Below the pieces are notes generated by a model, which was given only the letters and a program-made list of their open reading frames with translations, ran no database searches and had not been told where the DNA came from. Below are positions 35,812 through 44,465 of a stretch of DNA of 51,198 nt, piece by piece. Positions within the stretch are counted from its first letter, which is position 1. Each line of letters opens with the position of its first letter. Source of the stretch: Guptibacillus hwajinpoensis (lineage in GTDB: Bacteria > Bacillota > Bacilli > Bacillales > Bacillaceae_O); assembly GCA_016841765.1 (NCBI GenBank), contig JAENYN010000035.1:1-51198 (forward strand), given 5' to 3'. The position numbers were made by a program, and so were the translations under genes.

Positions 35812-36888
35812 ATGTACAAAAGCAAAGGGCTTGTATCGTTCCTAGCCGGTGCGGCAGCCTTTTATCTGCTGTTCCTGAACCTGTTTCCGCTAGTGGCCTA
35901 TGCCGCATCAGGTGCATGGAATATTCCGGCCTGGAAGGCGGAATCGTGGGAAGGGGAGTCCTGGAAGACAGAATCGTGGGAAAACGAATCCTGGAAGAGC
36001 GGATCCCGGGAAACAGGGCCATGGAACACAGAGTCCTGGAAAACTGGCCAGTGGAACATACAGCCGGGAGAACAAGACCGGCAAAATCCCGGAAGCGGTT
36101 CTCTTCCGTCACAGCCGCCGGGGGAGTTAATGCCGCCAACGGCCGAAGTTCAGAAGCCTGGGTCTGCTGATAAAGAATACTGGGAACCGGGGTTGCCGTC
36201 AGCAAAAGAGTTTAATAACTTCCTTTACAACGGCATCGTGAAGTCAACGATAAATCACGGTGACCAATTGGGGGACATGCGCCAGTTTTTCCGTGACCCC
36301 AACCTCCAGTCCCGTTACTTGATGTCGACCTTCAAGCTGATCGGTGCCAACAATGAAAGCATTAAGGCAATACCGGACGGTTATTCGGTTGTTATGGATT
36401 ATAAAGAGGGATATGGCCGTTATAAGGAATTGGCTAGCTACTATAGAACTACTACTCAATCCCTTGGTCGGCAGGGAACTTTCGATGCAATCCGCAGAAC
36501 TCAAAGTCAAATCGGCGACGTAGCAAGTATAAATAGTGGTATTTTTAAGACTGTCAGTAGATTCAATATAGCTGCAGCGTCTATTGGGGCTGTATTTTCT
36601 GCCACAGACACGATTGATCACTTCAGTAAAGGTGATACACTCAGCGGGCTAAATAGTTTAGGGAGCTTTTTGATTGATGCAGGTACAATCGGCATGGCTA
36701 TCCCCGCCGCGCAACCGATAGCAGCAGGGGCAATAATATTAGGCGGTGTTCTTGCAGCGGGAACCGGAGCGGTTAAGTTGTATCGGAACAGGAAAAAAAT
36801 ATCAACTGATGCTAAAAAAGTATGGAATTCAACCATAAGGGCTGTAAATACAATTGGCAAAGGTTTAAAGTCACTTTTTGGCAGTTAA
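35812..36888 (+). CDS. Secreted protein with Trp pentapeptide repeats
   Basis: 358 residues, not recognised. Signal peptide (to about AYAA, residue 32), then ten consecutive 5-residue units x-W-[KEN]-x-[EGP-type] at residues 35-84, with Trp at 36, 41, 46, 51, 56, 61, 71, 76 and 81 and an Arg (CGG) at 66. A Pro-rich linker follows, then a helical domain (from about 125) and a hydrophobic Gly/Ala-rich section (IGMAIPAAQPIAAGAIILGGVLAAGTGAV) before a basic end. The tail could insert in membranes. ATG after GGGAGGAAAG; 24 bases after the VWA gene. Confidence 0.75.
   Translation: MYKSKGLVSFLAGAAAFYLLFLNLFPLVAYAASGAWNIPAWKAESWEGESWKTESWENESWKSGSRETGPWNTESWKTGQWNIQPGEQDRQNPGSGSLPSQPPGELMPPTAEVQKPGSADKEYWEPGLPSAKEFNNFLYNGIVKSTINHGDQLGDMRQFFRDPNLQSRYLMSTFKLIGANNESIKAIPDGYSVVMDYKEGYGRYKELASYYRTTTQSLGRQGTFDAIRRTQSQIGDVASINSGIFKTVSRFNIAAASIGAVFSATDTIDHFSKGDTLSGLNSLGSFLIDAGTIGMAIPAAQPIAAGAIILGGVLAAGTGAVKLYRNRKKISTDAKKVWNSTIRAVNTIGKGLKSLFGS
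35914..36063 (+). repeat. Trp pentapeptide repeat region (15-bp coding units)
   Basis: Ten in-frame 15-base units, for example GAATCGTGGGAAGGG-type and GAGTCCTGGAAGACA-type. Codons vary, so it has been kept at protein level and not only by recent slippage. Confidence 0.85.
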
Positions 36889-36956
36889 ACAATAAAATTG
36901 GTATAAGGAAACTGTATAGCAGTAAATGTTAATAGATAAATAAAGGAGGGGAGTAA

Positions 36957-37817
36957 GTGGTAAAGGAATCTCCCAAAATAAAAAGACAAATTAAGAATCA
37001 TAAAAAGTTTTTTGAAACCTACGAGCTTTATACGTATAGCTATCGTCAGGAAGGGAAAGAGTATTGTTTTGTTCAGTACTTCCTTTTCGGAAAACCTACT
37101 GAATTTCTGATACTGACAATAGATGGAGATCTTCCCTCCAGGCAAGTTGCAGAAGAAGTCAGTACGAATGTCATTTATTATAACAGCGTTACGAGAAATG
37201 CCGGTGTGATGGCTGATTTTAAAGATAAGGAAATTTGGATGTTTAAAGAAGTATCCAATGGACTGAATGCTTTATATGACCACTTAAAAGATGATTTCCA
37301 TTTAATAGAAAGGGATTACCAAAAATATCTTGATCTCACAGAGGTTGTACACAGGAGCAAAAGCAAGCTTGATTCTTATTGGGATAAAATGAGAGATTTA
37401 GATGTTGATGTCCAGTCAAGAAGACAGTTTCTGACGGCAGAAGATGCCGAAAAAATGCTGGATTTATCCTGCTCTTTCGATGAAGCACTGTATGAAAGGG
37501 GGTTATGGATACTCGAGTCACTTCCGTCAATCAAAAATATAATCGGTTTTTTAGAGGAACATAAAAATAAAATTCCAGACTATATGGATGAAACGTATGA
37601 TAAAACACTTTCTCTTTTGAAAGATAATTCCCATCCTGCAGTTATCGATAATTTAAAACAATCCCAAGCATCGTTTGAAACCGACATTCATAATAATCCA
37701 GTCACATTTCCTAACAATGAAATTGGCCTGCAGGAAATGAGAAAAAATATTTTGGCTCATATGCATCATGATACCCAAAATAGTATTCACAACTCCCTTA
37801 GGGGAGCGTGGACTTGA
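36957..37817 (+). CDS. Hypothetical protein, first of a paralogous pair
   Basis: 286 residues, not recognised, cytoplasmic by sequence. The N-terminal ~75 residues are strand-rich (YELYTYSYRQEGKEYCFVQYF ... FLILTIDGDLPSRQVAEEV), followed by long helices (residues 90-270) with coiled-coil character. GTG start preceded by AAAGGAGGGGAG. Its closest relative is the broken gene right after it. AT-rich compared with the tad core. It lies in the accessory cassette of the tad locus. Confidence 0.7.
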   Translation: MVKESPKIKRQIKNHKKFFETYELYTYSYRQEGKEYCFVQYFLFGKPTEFLILTIDGDLPSRQVAEEVSTNVIYYNSVTRNAGVMADFKDKEIWMFKEVSNGLNALYDHLKDDFHLIERDYQKYLDLTEVVHRSKSKLDSYWDKMRDLDVDVQSRRQFLTAEDAEKMLDLSCSFDEALYERGLWILESLPSIKNIIGFLEEHKNKIPDYMDETYDKTLSLLKDNSHPAVIDNLKQSQASFETDIHNNPVTFPNNEIGLQEMRKNILAHMHHDTQNSIHNSLRGAWT

Positions 37818-37867
37818 AGTCTATCTTAATCGATTGTTAATACGGTTTTTGAGAAGAGGCAGATAAA

Positions 37868-38737
37868 GTGGTAAAAGAGATCCCATAACTAAAAAAACAA
37901 ATTCAGGCACATAAAAAATTTCTCGAAACTTATAAACTTTATACGTACAGTAATCGGCATAATGGAACTGAATATTGCTTTACACAATATTTCAGATTAA
38001 AAAAACCAACTGATTTTTTAGTTTTAAAGATAGACGGTGAGCTTCCATCCAAAGAAATAGCAGAAGAAGTGAGTAAAAACGTTATCTATTATAATAGCGT
38101 CACATTAAAAGCCGGTTCACTTTCCCGGTACAAAGATAGTGAAGTCTGGATGTTCGAAGAAGTTGTCAGGGAAATGAATGGTTTGTTTGAAGAGATAGAC
38201 GGAGGAATCGAATCAATCAAGCAGGATTACGACTCCTATGTTGAACTTAAAGAGATCCTGATTAATAGTAAAATCGAATTAAGCCGGTTATGGAACGAAA
38301 TGAGGGATTTGGATATTCTCGTCCAGCAAGAAAGACAATGCCTTACAAAAGAGGACAGCCGTGCCATGTTGTCTATGGCAGGTCAATTTGGGGATATTTT
38401 GTATCGGAGAGGCACTTGTACCTTGGAAAACGTAAATTCGATTAAAAATATGATCCGTTTCCTTGAAGAACATAGAAACCAAATCCCACAAACAAGAAAG
38501 GACTCTTATCAAAGGGTGATCCGTTTGTTGAAAGATAGCATTCATCCAGGGGTACTCAAGGATTTAAAAGAATCGCTGCCTTCCTTTGAAATGGATTTGC
38601 AAGGAAAGCAGGTCACCTTTCCTTCCGGAGAGGAAGGTGTCAAAGAAATGCGTAAGCTGTCTGATAAAAAAATGAAGTATGATACGGAAAAGTCAGTTAA
38701 AGAGTTTCTTAGGGACGTATGGCCGTCAGACTTCTAG
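37868..38737 (+). pseudogene. Second paralog, interrupted by TAA at codon 7
   Basis: Aligns along its whole length with the protein at 36957. The ribosome site (AGAGG) and GTG start at 37868 are intact, but codon 7 is TAA (37886-37888), where the paralog has AAA. The frame is then open to 38737 (LKKQIQAHKKFLETYKLYTY ...), about 282 more codons. Only a GTG at 38069, with no clear ribosome site, could restart, which would remove the N-terminal domain and leave 222 residues. It is therefore a recent pseudogene, a sequencing error or a recoded gene. Confidence 0.75.
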
Positions 38738-38776
38738 ATTCATAGTTCAGGCTAATAGACATAGGGGTGCGTATGC

Positions 38777-39517
38777 ATGTTAAAGCGTAATATTACAAGT
38801 GCATTTAGTATCTATGCGAGCCGCTTCGGGACGATTTTCATTTTATCCATGTGTCTCTTGCTTCCGTTGCTGGTTCTGCATAATATTAGCGTAAATGTGG
38901 CATACATGGAAGCTGCAAAAACCAGATTTCCTGCCGCAGCCGATTTGTTTAATTCGTTTTTGATGATTTTATTTCTTATTGTCGGACAGGTTCCATTCAT
39001 CCAGTTTACTAAAGCGGAAATGCGCGAAGAAGAACAGCTGTTAAAGTCTGCTTTTTTGGCCTTTTTTTCATATGGGTTTTCCATGTATTTGTTTGCCTTG
39101 TTGTTCTCTGTGATTGTATTAGCGGGTTTTGTTGCTTTTGTAGTGCCGGGGATTCTCCTAATGGCCTTGTTTTTCCTAACACCATACATAGCTGTTTTAC
39201 GCGGGCATACGGTTTTCGGGAGTTTAAAGGCGGGATTGAAACTGGGGATCAGGAAATTCTTCCCGCTCTTGCTGTTGATTCTGCTGCTCAGTTTAACAGA
39301 ACTGGCCATCGGGACAGCCGGCATGATTGGCATTACCAGCATTACGAATAGTTATCTTGCTGTTGCATTGAGTGAGATGCTGCTGAATCTTTTGTTTTTC
39401 CCGTTTTTTGTCATTTTGCTAACGTTGCATGTGCATGAATGGGAAAAGGAAGAAACGTTTACTGGAAACTGGCTGAAAAAGGCGGTTGGTCATCATGGTG
39501 TCCATGCGAAATCTTAA
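38777..39517 (+). CDS. YciC-like multi-span membrane protein
   Basis: 246 residues with about six membrane helices and a motif AVLRGHTVFGSLKAGLKLGIRKFF in a cytoplasmic loop, the pattern of DUF975/YciC-type integral membrane proteins. Function is unknown. ATG start, with only a weak ribosome site (GGGGTGCG). It overlaps the next gene's start, so it belongs to the same unit. Confidence 0.65.
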   Translation: MLKRNITSAFSIYASRFGTIFILSMCLLLPLLVLHNISVNVAYMEAAKTRFPAAADLFNSFLMILFLIVGQVPFIQFTKAEMREEEQLLKSAFLAFFSYGFSMYLFALLFSVIVLAGFVAFVVPGILLMALFFLTPYIAVLRGHTVFGSLKAGLKLGIRKFFPLLLLILLLSLTELAIGTAGMIGITSITNSYLAVALSEMLLNLLFFPFFVILLTLHVHEWEKEETFTGNWLKKAVGHHGVHAKS

Positions 39518-39896
39518 AAAAAGAGTTCAAGGTGAAGAAGGTTCGGCAGCCATTGAGTTTTTGGCACTTACGCCTTTTGTGATTATGGTGTTCTTGATTT
39601 TCTGGCAGCTATTGATTGCCGGTTATTCGGTTGTTGTTGCCCGTTCAGCTGTCAACGAAGCGGCAAAAGTCTATTCGGTGACAGGGGTTGAGTCAGAGGC
39701 GGTCAGTGCCGGGGAAGCAATTCTTGGAGCGGGAGGAGCAGGAATGGGCGGGTCGATCACCATCCATCCGGGAGGGAATACTTTCGAAGCGGAGGCCGAT
39801 GTAGATATGGATATCATTTTCATTCCTGAAGATATGGTAAAAGGACTGTCAACAGTCTCGTTTACACAGTCCGTAAGTGGCAGGCTCATTAAATGA
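39495..39896 (+). CDS. tadE: TadE-like minor pilin
   Basis: About 133 residues. The TadE signature is EEGSAAIEFLALTPFVIMVFLIFWQ: a short basic leader, processing site, Glu at +5, hydrophobic helix. The rest is a small extracellular domain. The start is taken as ATG 39495 with AAGGCGG ahead; it lies inside the end of the upstream gene. The stop TGA overlaps the next ATG (ATGA). Confidence 0.82.
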   Translation: MVSMRNLKKRVQGEEGSAAIEFLALTPFVIMVFLIFWQLLIAGYSVVVARSAVNEAAKVYSVTGVESEAVSAGEAILGAGGAGMGGSITIHPGGNTFEAEADVDMDIIFIPEDMVKGLSTVSFTQSVSGRLIK

Positions 39897-40576
39897 TATT
39901 GAAGCATGTGCAGAATGAAAAAGGAAATGTCATGATTTTTTTCCTCTCCTCTTTTTTCATCATGGTCATTATGTTCCTTGTTGTCCTTAACTTCACAAAA
40001 GTTTTTGCCGTGAAACAGCAGGCATCGAATGCCGCGGAACAGGCAAGCTTTGCGGCGACAGCAGTCATTTATGAACTCACAATGGAAGGGGTCAGGAATT
40101 ACGACCGTTCCATCCCCGGCCAGGCTGAAAGGGTTTTGGCAGGCAAAACCGTGGCAGAGAAAATCGGCGATCGGACAGGTGCCCTTCAAGGCTCTGAACC
40201 TGATTTATCTTATAATGAGGCAAGACTCCGGGCGATCGATGAAGTGTTAAGTGCTGAGCTCCAATCCGGACCGGGCAGCAATAAGCTGAACCATGAAATT
40301 TTATCTATTTTACAGTGGAATGGCATTGATGAAATTCGGGCTGTTGTAAATGAAACGGTCGGTACAAATGGAGGAGGTTCAGATGCCACCAGTGTCGTTT
40401 TATTTTCGCCTGATTATCGGGTTGAAGTGAAAACATCTTCAGAATTCAAAGGCCTTGAAATCAATCATATCTTTGCAGGCTTAATAAAGCACATTTCCCA
40501 GACCGGCAAAGGGCCGGAAGCGGCATTCTTGAAAGAGCTTGATGGCTGGAGCCGAAAGACTATTGAGATTCCATAG
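39893..40576 (+). CDS. TadG/TadE-like pilus assembly protein
   Basis: 227 residues. The N-terminus NEKGNVMIFFLSSFFIMVIMFLVVLNFTKVFAVKQQASNAAEQASFAA fits the TadE/TadG-like N-terminal domain (a Flp-associated pseudopilin or anchor) with helix and the AxxAAxxA stretch. The outside part has no VWA domain, unlike full TadG. Coupled to the tadE-like gene by a 4-base overlap. It ends the tad locus, and a terminator follows 10 bases on. Confidence 0.78.
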   Translation: MILKHVQNEKGNVMIFFLSSFFIMVIMFLVVLNFTKVFAVKQQASNAAEQASFAATAVIYELTMEGVRNYDRSIPGQAERVLAGKTVAEKIGDRTGALQGSEPDLSYNEARLRAIDEVLSAELQSGPGSNKLNHEILSILQWNGIDEIRAVVNETVGTNGGGSDATSVVLFSPDYRVEVKTSSEFKGLEINHIFAGLIKHISQTGKGPEAAFLKELDGWSRKTIEIP

Positions 40577-40585
40577 CAGATACGC

Positions 40586-40616
40586 AAAAAGGCAGCTAAC
40601 CGCAAGCTGCCTTTTC
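40586..40616. terminator. Terminator at the end of the tad locus
   Basis: AAAAAGGCAGCT-AACCGCA-AGCTGCCTTTT. Symmetric, so it can also end transcripts from the CheX-like gene on the other strand. Confidence 0.85.
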
Positions 40617-40641
40617 CGTATCAGAAAGACGCCAACAATAA

Positions 40642-40669
40642 CAGGCACTGAACTGACATTCAGTGCCTG
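40642..40669 (+). repeat. Family E hairpin, solitary copy
   Basis: CAGGCACTGAA-CTGACA-TTCAGTGCCTG, an 11-bp perfect stem, equal in arm and loop pattern to the hairpin at 14392-14427. Confidence 0.7.
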
Positions 40670-40682
40670 CAAGTGGTGTTTC

Positions 40683-41582
40683 CTATACGTATCCGCCACC
40701 AGCCCCGAGCGGTCCTTCGGCAATGAAAATATCAAACGAATGGTCTCCGAAGGCTATCGTGAAGCAATTGACCCCGTCCAGGCCGTGGATTTCGGTATGT
40801 CTGTATGATGAGAGCGGGTGAAGGGTCAAATCGATGCCGCGGTTGGACATATTGGTGATGAAGACGCCGTTGTGCATATTCAGGAATTCATTGATGGCGG
40901 AGACGGCAAGCTGGTTGAATTCCTGAATTTCCTCTCCTGCATAAAGCGAAGCAAGCTTGAGCAGGGATTCTTCATCACCTGAGATATATGTATAGAGGGG
41001 ATGATCACCTGTCATGCCCTGTTCGATCAGTATGGTTGAATAGTAGTCGTCCACCTGGTCGATAGGTTCTACCCTCACCCTTAATCCGATGAACCTGTAA
41101 ATGTTTTTAAGCAGTAAATTGATATATTCGATTTTGAATTCCTCGGTATCGCTTTCAAAATAAGACCTGACGATAGAAGAAGGGTTGTTTTCCTTGAATT
41201 CATCCAGCTGCTTATCATCAAGGCGGTATTTGTCTTTGTATTCCTGAAGCGCTTCGTTGTAGTCCGTCATGGTCATCCAGTTATTGTCGAGAATGACCTG
41301 GCCGAGCTGCAGGTTTTGGTCCTTTTGCCGTGCCAGCAGCTCTTCAAGCTGTTCCTCTGTTAAATACCCCGCCTCGACAGCAAGCTCACCGAACCGCTTA
41401 TCCACGAATTCCTGTTTCTCATGCACTTCTGAAACCTGGCCAGGGGCCATGTATCCGCTGTCCATTGCAAGCACCCCAAGTTTAACATGTGTCTCATCAA
41501 GTTTGTCGAGTGCCATTTGCAGCTGTTCCTTCGTCAGATAATGATGGTTCAGCAAAAAGTGCCCGAATGACTGGCTAAACAT
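40683..41582 (-). CDS. CheX-like phosphatase with GspE-N-type repeats
   Basis: 299 residues. The N-terminal 120 residues contain two or three copies of a helical motif as in MshEN/GspE N-domains (FGELAVEAGYLTEEQLEELLARQ, LGQVILDNNWMTMTDYNEAL). The C-terminal half resembles CheX/CheC: the dephosphorylation pattern E-x-x-N ... P is seen as INEFLNMHNG then TLHPLSS. It may dephosphorylate the CheY-like protein encoded just upstream, with which it overlaps by 8 bases. The ATG at 41582 follows GGAAAGGGGC. Confidence 0.65.
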   Translation of the reverse strand: MFSQSFGHFLLNHHYLTKEQLQMALDKLDETHVKLGVLAMDSGYMAPGQVSEVHEKQEFVDKRFGELAVEAGYLTEEQLEELLARQKDQNLQLGQVILDNNWMTMTDYNEALQEYKDKYRLDDKQLDEFKENNPSSIVRSYFESDTEEFKIEYINLLLKNIYRFIGLRVRVEPIDQVDDYYSTILIEQGMTGDHPLYTYISGDEESLLKLASLYAGEEIQEFNQLAVSAINEFLNMHNGVFITNMSNRGIDLTLHPLSSYRHTEIHGLDGVNCFTIAFGDHSFDIFIAEGPLGAGGGYV

Positions 41583-41967
41583 TTTGCATGCCCCTTTCCT
41601 TTTGGAAGTGGGCGATGATTTGCCTGATGCTGTCCTCCTGGAAAGGCTTCTGGACAAAGTCTGATGCACCGGCTTTTAAAGCCTTCATCAAGTTTTTTTG
41701 CGTGCCGACCGAAGATACCATGACCACATAGGCATCGGGCAGGCCGGCTTTTATTGCCCGGACAGCTTCAACTCCATCCATTTCCGGCATGACAATATCC
41801 ATGAAAATCAAATCAATCTTCCTGTTTTCCGTTTTCTTGACTGCCTCAGCCCCATTTTCTGCTTCGATGACCGATACGGCTCCGAGGGAATTGAGGAGAC
41901 CGGTCAATTTTTTCCTGATCAACAATGAATCATCACAAACCATGATTGAAATTCCGCTAATATTCAA
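41575..41967 (-). CDS. CheY-like single-domain response regulator
   Basis: 130 residues, a receiver domain only. The acidic pair (VCDDS), the phospho-Asp (LIFMDIVMPEMDG), the Ser/Thr switch (VMVSSVGT) and Lys (FVQKPF) are all present. No output domain, so it acts by protein contact, as CheY does on motors. The TTG at 41967 is 8 bases after AGGAG; the longer upstream frame has no ribosome site. Co-transcribed with the CheX-like gene. Its place next to the tad locus suggests, without proof, a role in pilus control. Confidence 0.8.
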   Translation of the reverse strand: MNISGISIMVCDDSLLIRKKLTGLLNSLGAVSVIEAENGAEAVKKTENRKIDLIFMDIVMPEMDGVEAVRAIKAGLPDAYVVMVSSVGTQKNLMKALKAGASDFVQKPFQEDSIRQIIAHFQKERGMQNV

Positions 41968-42132
41968 CAAAACCTCTCCTTTCGCCGACAAAATCCACCA
42001 TTTGTTATAATTCGCTGCCAGGTGCGAAACTCCTCTTTGGCGATGTGTAATTTTGGCAGGTCCAAACTTTAGTGTTAACAAACAGCAATAAGGGTAAACG
42101 GACTGTAAAGAACACTGAAAAGGAGCCCTTGC

Positions 42133-43197
42133 ATGAGTTATAACAACAAGTTCTTTAAATATGGAGCAGCAGTATTGCTTGTACTAGTGATTCTTTATTT
42201 TCTTGGAAAAGTGGATTATTTGATGACGCCGCTGCAGGCCATCCTGTTCACCATCTTTCTGCCGCTGGTGTTTTCAGGTTTGTTTTATTATCTGTTTCGG
42301 CCGATTGTGAGGCTCCTTGATAAGTGGATGCCGAAAATGTTGGCCATTGTAATTCTGTATGTCGTGCTTATAGGCCTTGTCAGCGGCATTGTTTATTTTG
42401 CAGGAGACAATATTGCCAAGCAATTTAACGATCTTGCAAATTCCGTGCCGCAAAACATGGAAAAGGTGGATAAACAAACAAAGGATGTTGTCCAGGAAAA
42501 TAACTTCGGGCTTGTTTCTTATGAAGAATTGAAGAACAAAGCAATCAATTATTTCACAAATATTGCAAAAGGCATCGGCAATAATATTATGGGAATCATG
42601 TCAATGATCGCGAGTGTGGCGACGGTGATGATTGTCATTCCGTTCATCCTTTTTTATCTTTTGAGGGATGACAATAAATTGGAACCGCAACTCCTGAAAT
42701 TTATTCCGGAAAAGCATCATTCGGAAGGCAGGAAAATCCTTCATGATCTGGATGAGACGTTATCGACTTATATAGTCGGTCAAATGATAGTCGCTCTGCT
42801 TGTAGGTGTATTTACGTACATCGGCTATTGGATTATCGGAATGAAATACGGGCTGTTACTTGCTGTTTTTGCAATGTTGATGGACATCGTCCCATTTCTT
42901 GGACCGTTCATTGCACTGACTCCGGCAGTGATTGTCGCTTTGATGACAAGTCCGATGATGCTATTGAAGGTAGTCATCGTTTTTGCGATCGTCCAGCAGC
43001 TTGAAGGGAATATCATTACACCACAAGTGATGGGTAAAAAACTTAACGTTCATCCGGTCACGGTAATCCTGGTGATCATGGCAGCCGGTTCTGTGTTTGG
43101 GTTTCTGGGAATCTTGCTTGCCGTTCCTTTTTACGCTGCGGCAAAAGAAATTGTCATCAATTTCCGCCGCTTTTATAAGCTCCGGCATGCTGATTGA
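42133..43197 (+). CDS. AI-2E family transporter (UPF0118)
   Basis: 354 residues, about seven membrane helices and the family's long extracytoplasmic loop (residues ~90-150). The conserved core FAMLMDIVPFLGPFIALTPAVIVALM and the loop QQLEGNIITPQVMGKKLNVHPVTVI are typical of the permease family that includes TqsA and Na+/H+ antiporter members. Substrate unknown. ATG with AAAAGGAG upstream. Divergent from the CheY-like gene. Confidence 0.9.
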   Translation: MSYNNKFFKYGAAVLLVLVILYFLGKVDYLMTPLQAILFTIFLPLVFSGLFYYLFRPIVRLLDKWMPKMLAIVILYVVLIGLVSGIVYFAGDNIAKQFNDLANSVPQNMEKVDKQTKDVVQENNFGLVSYEELKNKAINYFTNIAKGIGNNIMGIMSMIASVATVMIVIPFILFYLLRDDNKLEPQLLKFIPEKHHSEGRKILHDLDETLSTYIVGQMIVALLVGVFTYIGYWIIGMKYGLLLAVFAMLMDIVPFLGPFIALTPAVIVALMTSPMMLLKVVIVFAIVQQLEGNIITPQVMGKKLNVHPVTVILVIMAAGSVFGFLGILLAVPFYAAAKEIVINFRRFYKLRHAD

Positions 43198-43287
43198 TAT
43201 TGAGCCAGCAGGACCACTTGTGCCGACTACTGCGGATTAGCGAATTATGCAGGCGGGTATGAGGAAAACGAGAGGAGTGATTGTGAA

Positions 43288-43629
43288 ATGAAAGAAACCT
43301 ATTACATCGGGTTGCGGACAGGCGATATCCAAAAGCTTCCTTTTGATGAAGATCAGCAGTATTTCGAGTTAAATGCTACACCTCAAGAAGTGTACGAATT
43401 GCAGGAAATGCTGGATGAAGCTGGTTCCGAAGGTGATACTCATGAATATTTTCTTCATCCGGACGCTCTCATGCACCCATTAACGGAAGATGCAGGTGAT
43501 GAAGACCGCAAAGAATACGGAAATACTGTCAGGGAACTCTATCACAAGATTTATTTGCTCGGAACGATTGAAACACAAAAGAAAATCGAATCGATGGGCA
43601 TTCTGTCCGACAGCCAGCTTGACCACTGA
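43288..43629 (+). CDS. Hypothetical protein
   Basis: 113 residues, acidic, soluble, not recognised. It contains YYIGLRTGDIQKLPFDEDQQYFELNATPQEVYELQEML and a middle with DTHEYFLHPDALMHP. ATG with GAGAGGAG upstream. Single gene between the permease and the UspA gene. Confidence 0.6.
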   Translation: MKETYYIGLRTGDIQKLPFDEDQQYFELNATPQEVYELQEMLDEAGSEGDTHEYFLHPDALMHPLTEDAGDEDRKEYGNTVRELYHKIYLLGTIETQKKIESMGILSDSQLDH

Positions 43630-43855
43630 TTCAAAAAGCCACCCTGTTTTTTAACCGGATTCACAAAAAATATGAATCTGATTTGATGAATCGGCAGGAG
43701 TAAGTCAGTTGTTGTAGAAAGATAATCAGTGAAGAATTAGAAATAAAAATGAACACCCCAGATCCTCAAAAAGGGCTTCTAATTTTTCTTGCAGTCGGGA
43801 AAGCTGGCAGGTGAAAGATTAAAGAAATCAAATAATTGATACAGGAGGGTCTGAA

Positions 43856-44290
43856 ATGCTAAACCTTTATTCACGGATACTTGTTGCGTATGATGGATCA
43901 GAAATTGCCGGTAAGGCGCTGGACTTTGCATTGAAAGCAGCTGAAGATGCCGAACAGGTTGAGATTGATGTTGTAACGGTTTTCAATCCACCCGTTTCGA
44001 TGGGAAGTTACGGTATGTATAATGAGGACACCATCAATGATATGAAGGAAGAAATCAGGCGATCGATGGCGTCTGTTGAAGAAAAGCTGGATGCACTTCC
44101 GAATAAAACGAGCACCCAAATCCTTGAAGGGGTACCGGGGAAACGGCTGGTTGACTTCGCCAAGGAGCATGACAGCGACTTAATTATAATCGGCAACCGC
44201 GGATATAGCGGACTTAAGGAAATGTTTTTGGGCAGTGTCAGCCACTATGTTGTCCAGCGGGCCCATTGTCCTGTATTTGTCATCAAATAA
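43856..44290 (+). CDS. Universal stress protein (UspA family)
   Basis: 144 residues with the whole UspA fold: start ILVAYDGSEIAGKALDFALK and the nucleotide-binding motif GNRGYSGLKEMFLGSVSHYV, which is the ATP-binding G-2x-G-9x-G-S form. Usp proteins support survival under stress; partner unknown. ATG with GGAGGG upstream; a terminator follows. Confidence 0.93.
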   Translation: MLNLYSRILVAYDGSEIAGKALDFALKAAEDAEQVEIDVVTVFNPPVSMGSYGMYNEDTINDMKEEIRRSMASVEEKLDALPNKTSTQILEGVPGKRLVDFAKEHDSDLIIIGNRGYSGLKEMFLGSVSHYVVQRAHCPVFVIK

Positions 44291-44292
44291 AA

Positions 44293-44331
44293 GAAAACAG
44301 GCACCGGTTTACCGGCTGCCTGTTTTCTTTT
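44293..44331 (+). terminator. Terminator of the UspA gene
   Basis: AGAAAACAGGC-A-CCGGTTTACCGG-CT-GCCTGTTTTCT followed by TTT, right after the stop. Confidence 0.85.
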
Positions 44332-44465
44332 ATCATATGGGAAAGTAAAATGTATCAGCTGGGATATGCCGTCACAGCGGACCATTTTAAGATATAAGGG
44401 GAACTTGCGCCTATGTTTTTGCCTGTAGGCTCGCTGTCCTTTTTTGGATTCGAACCGGTTCTGGA

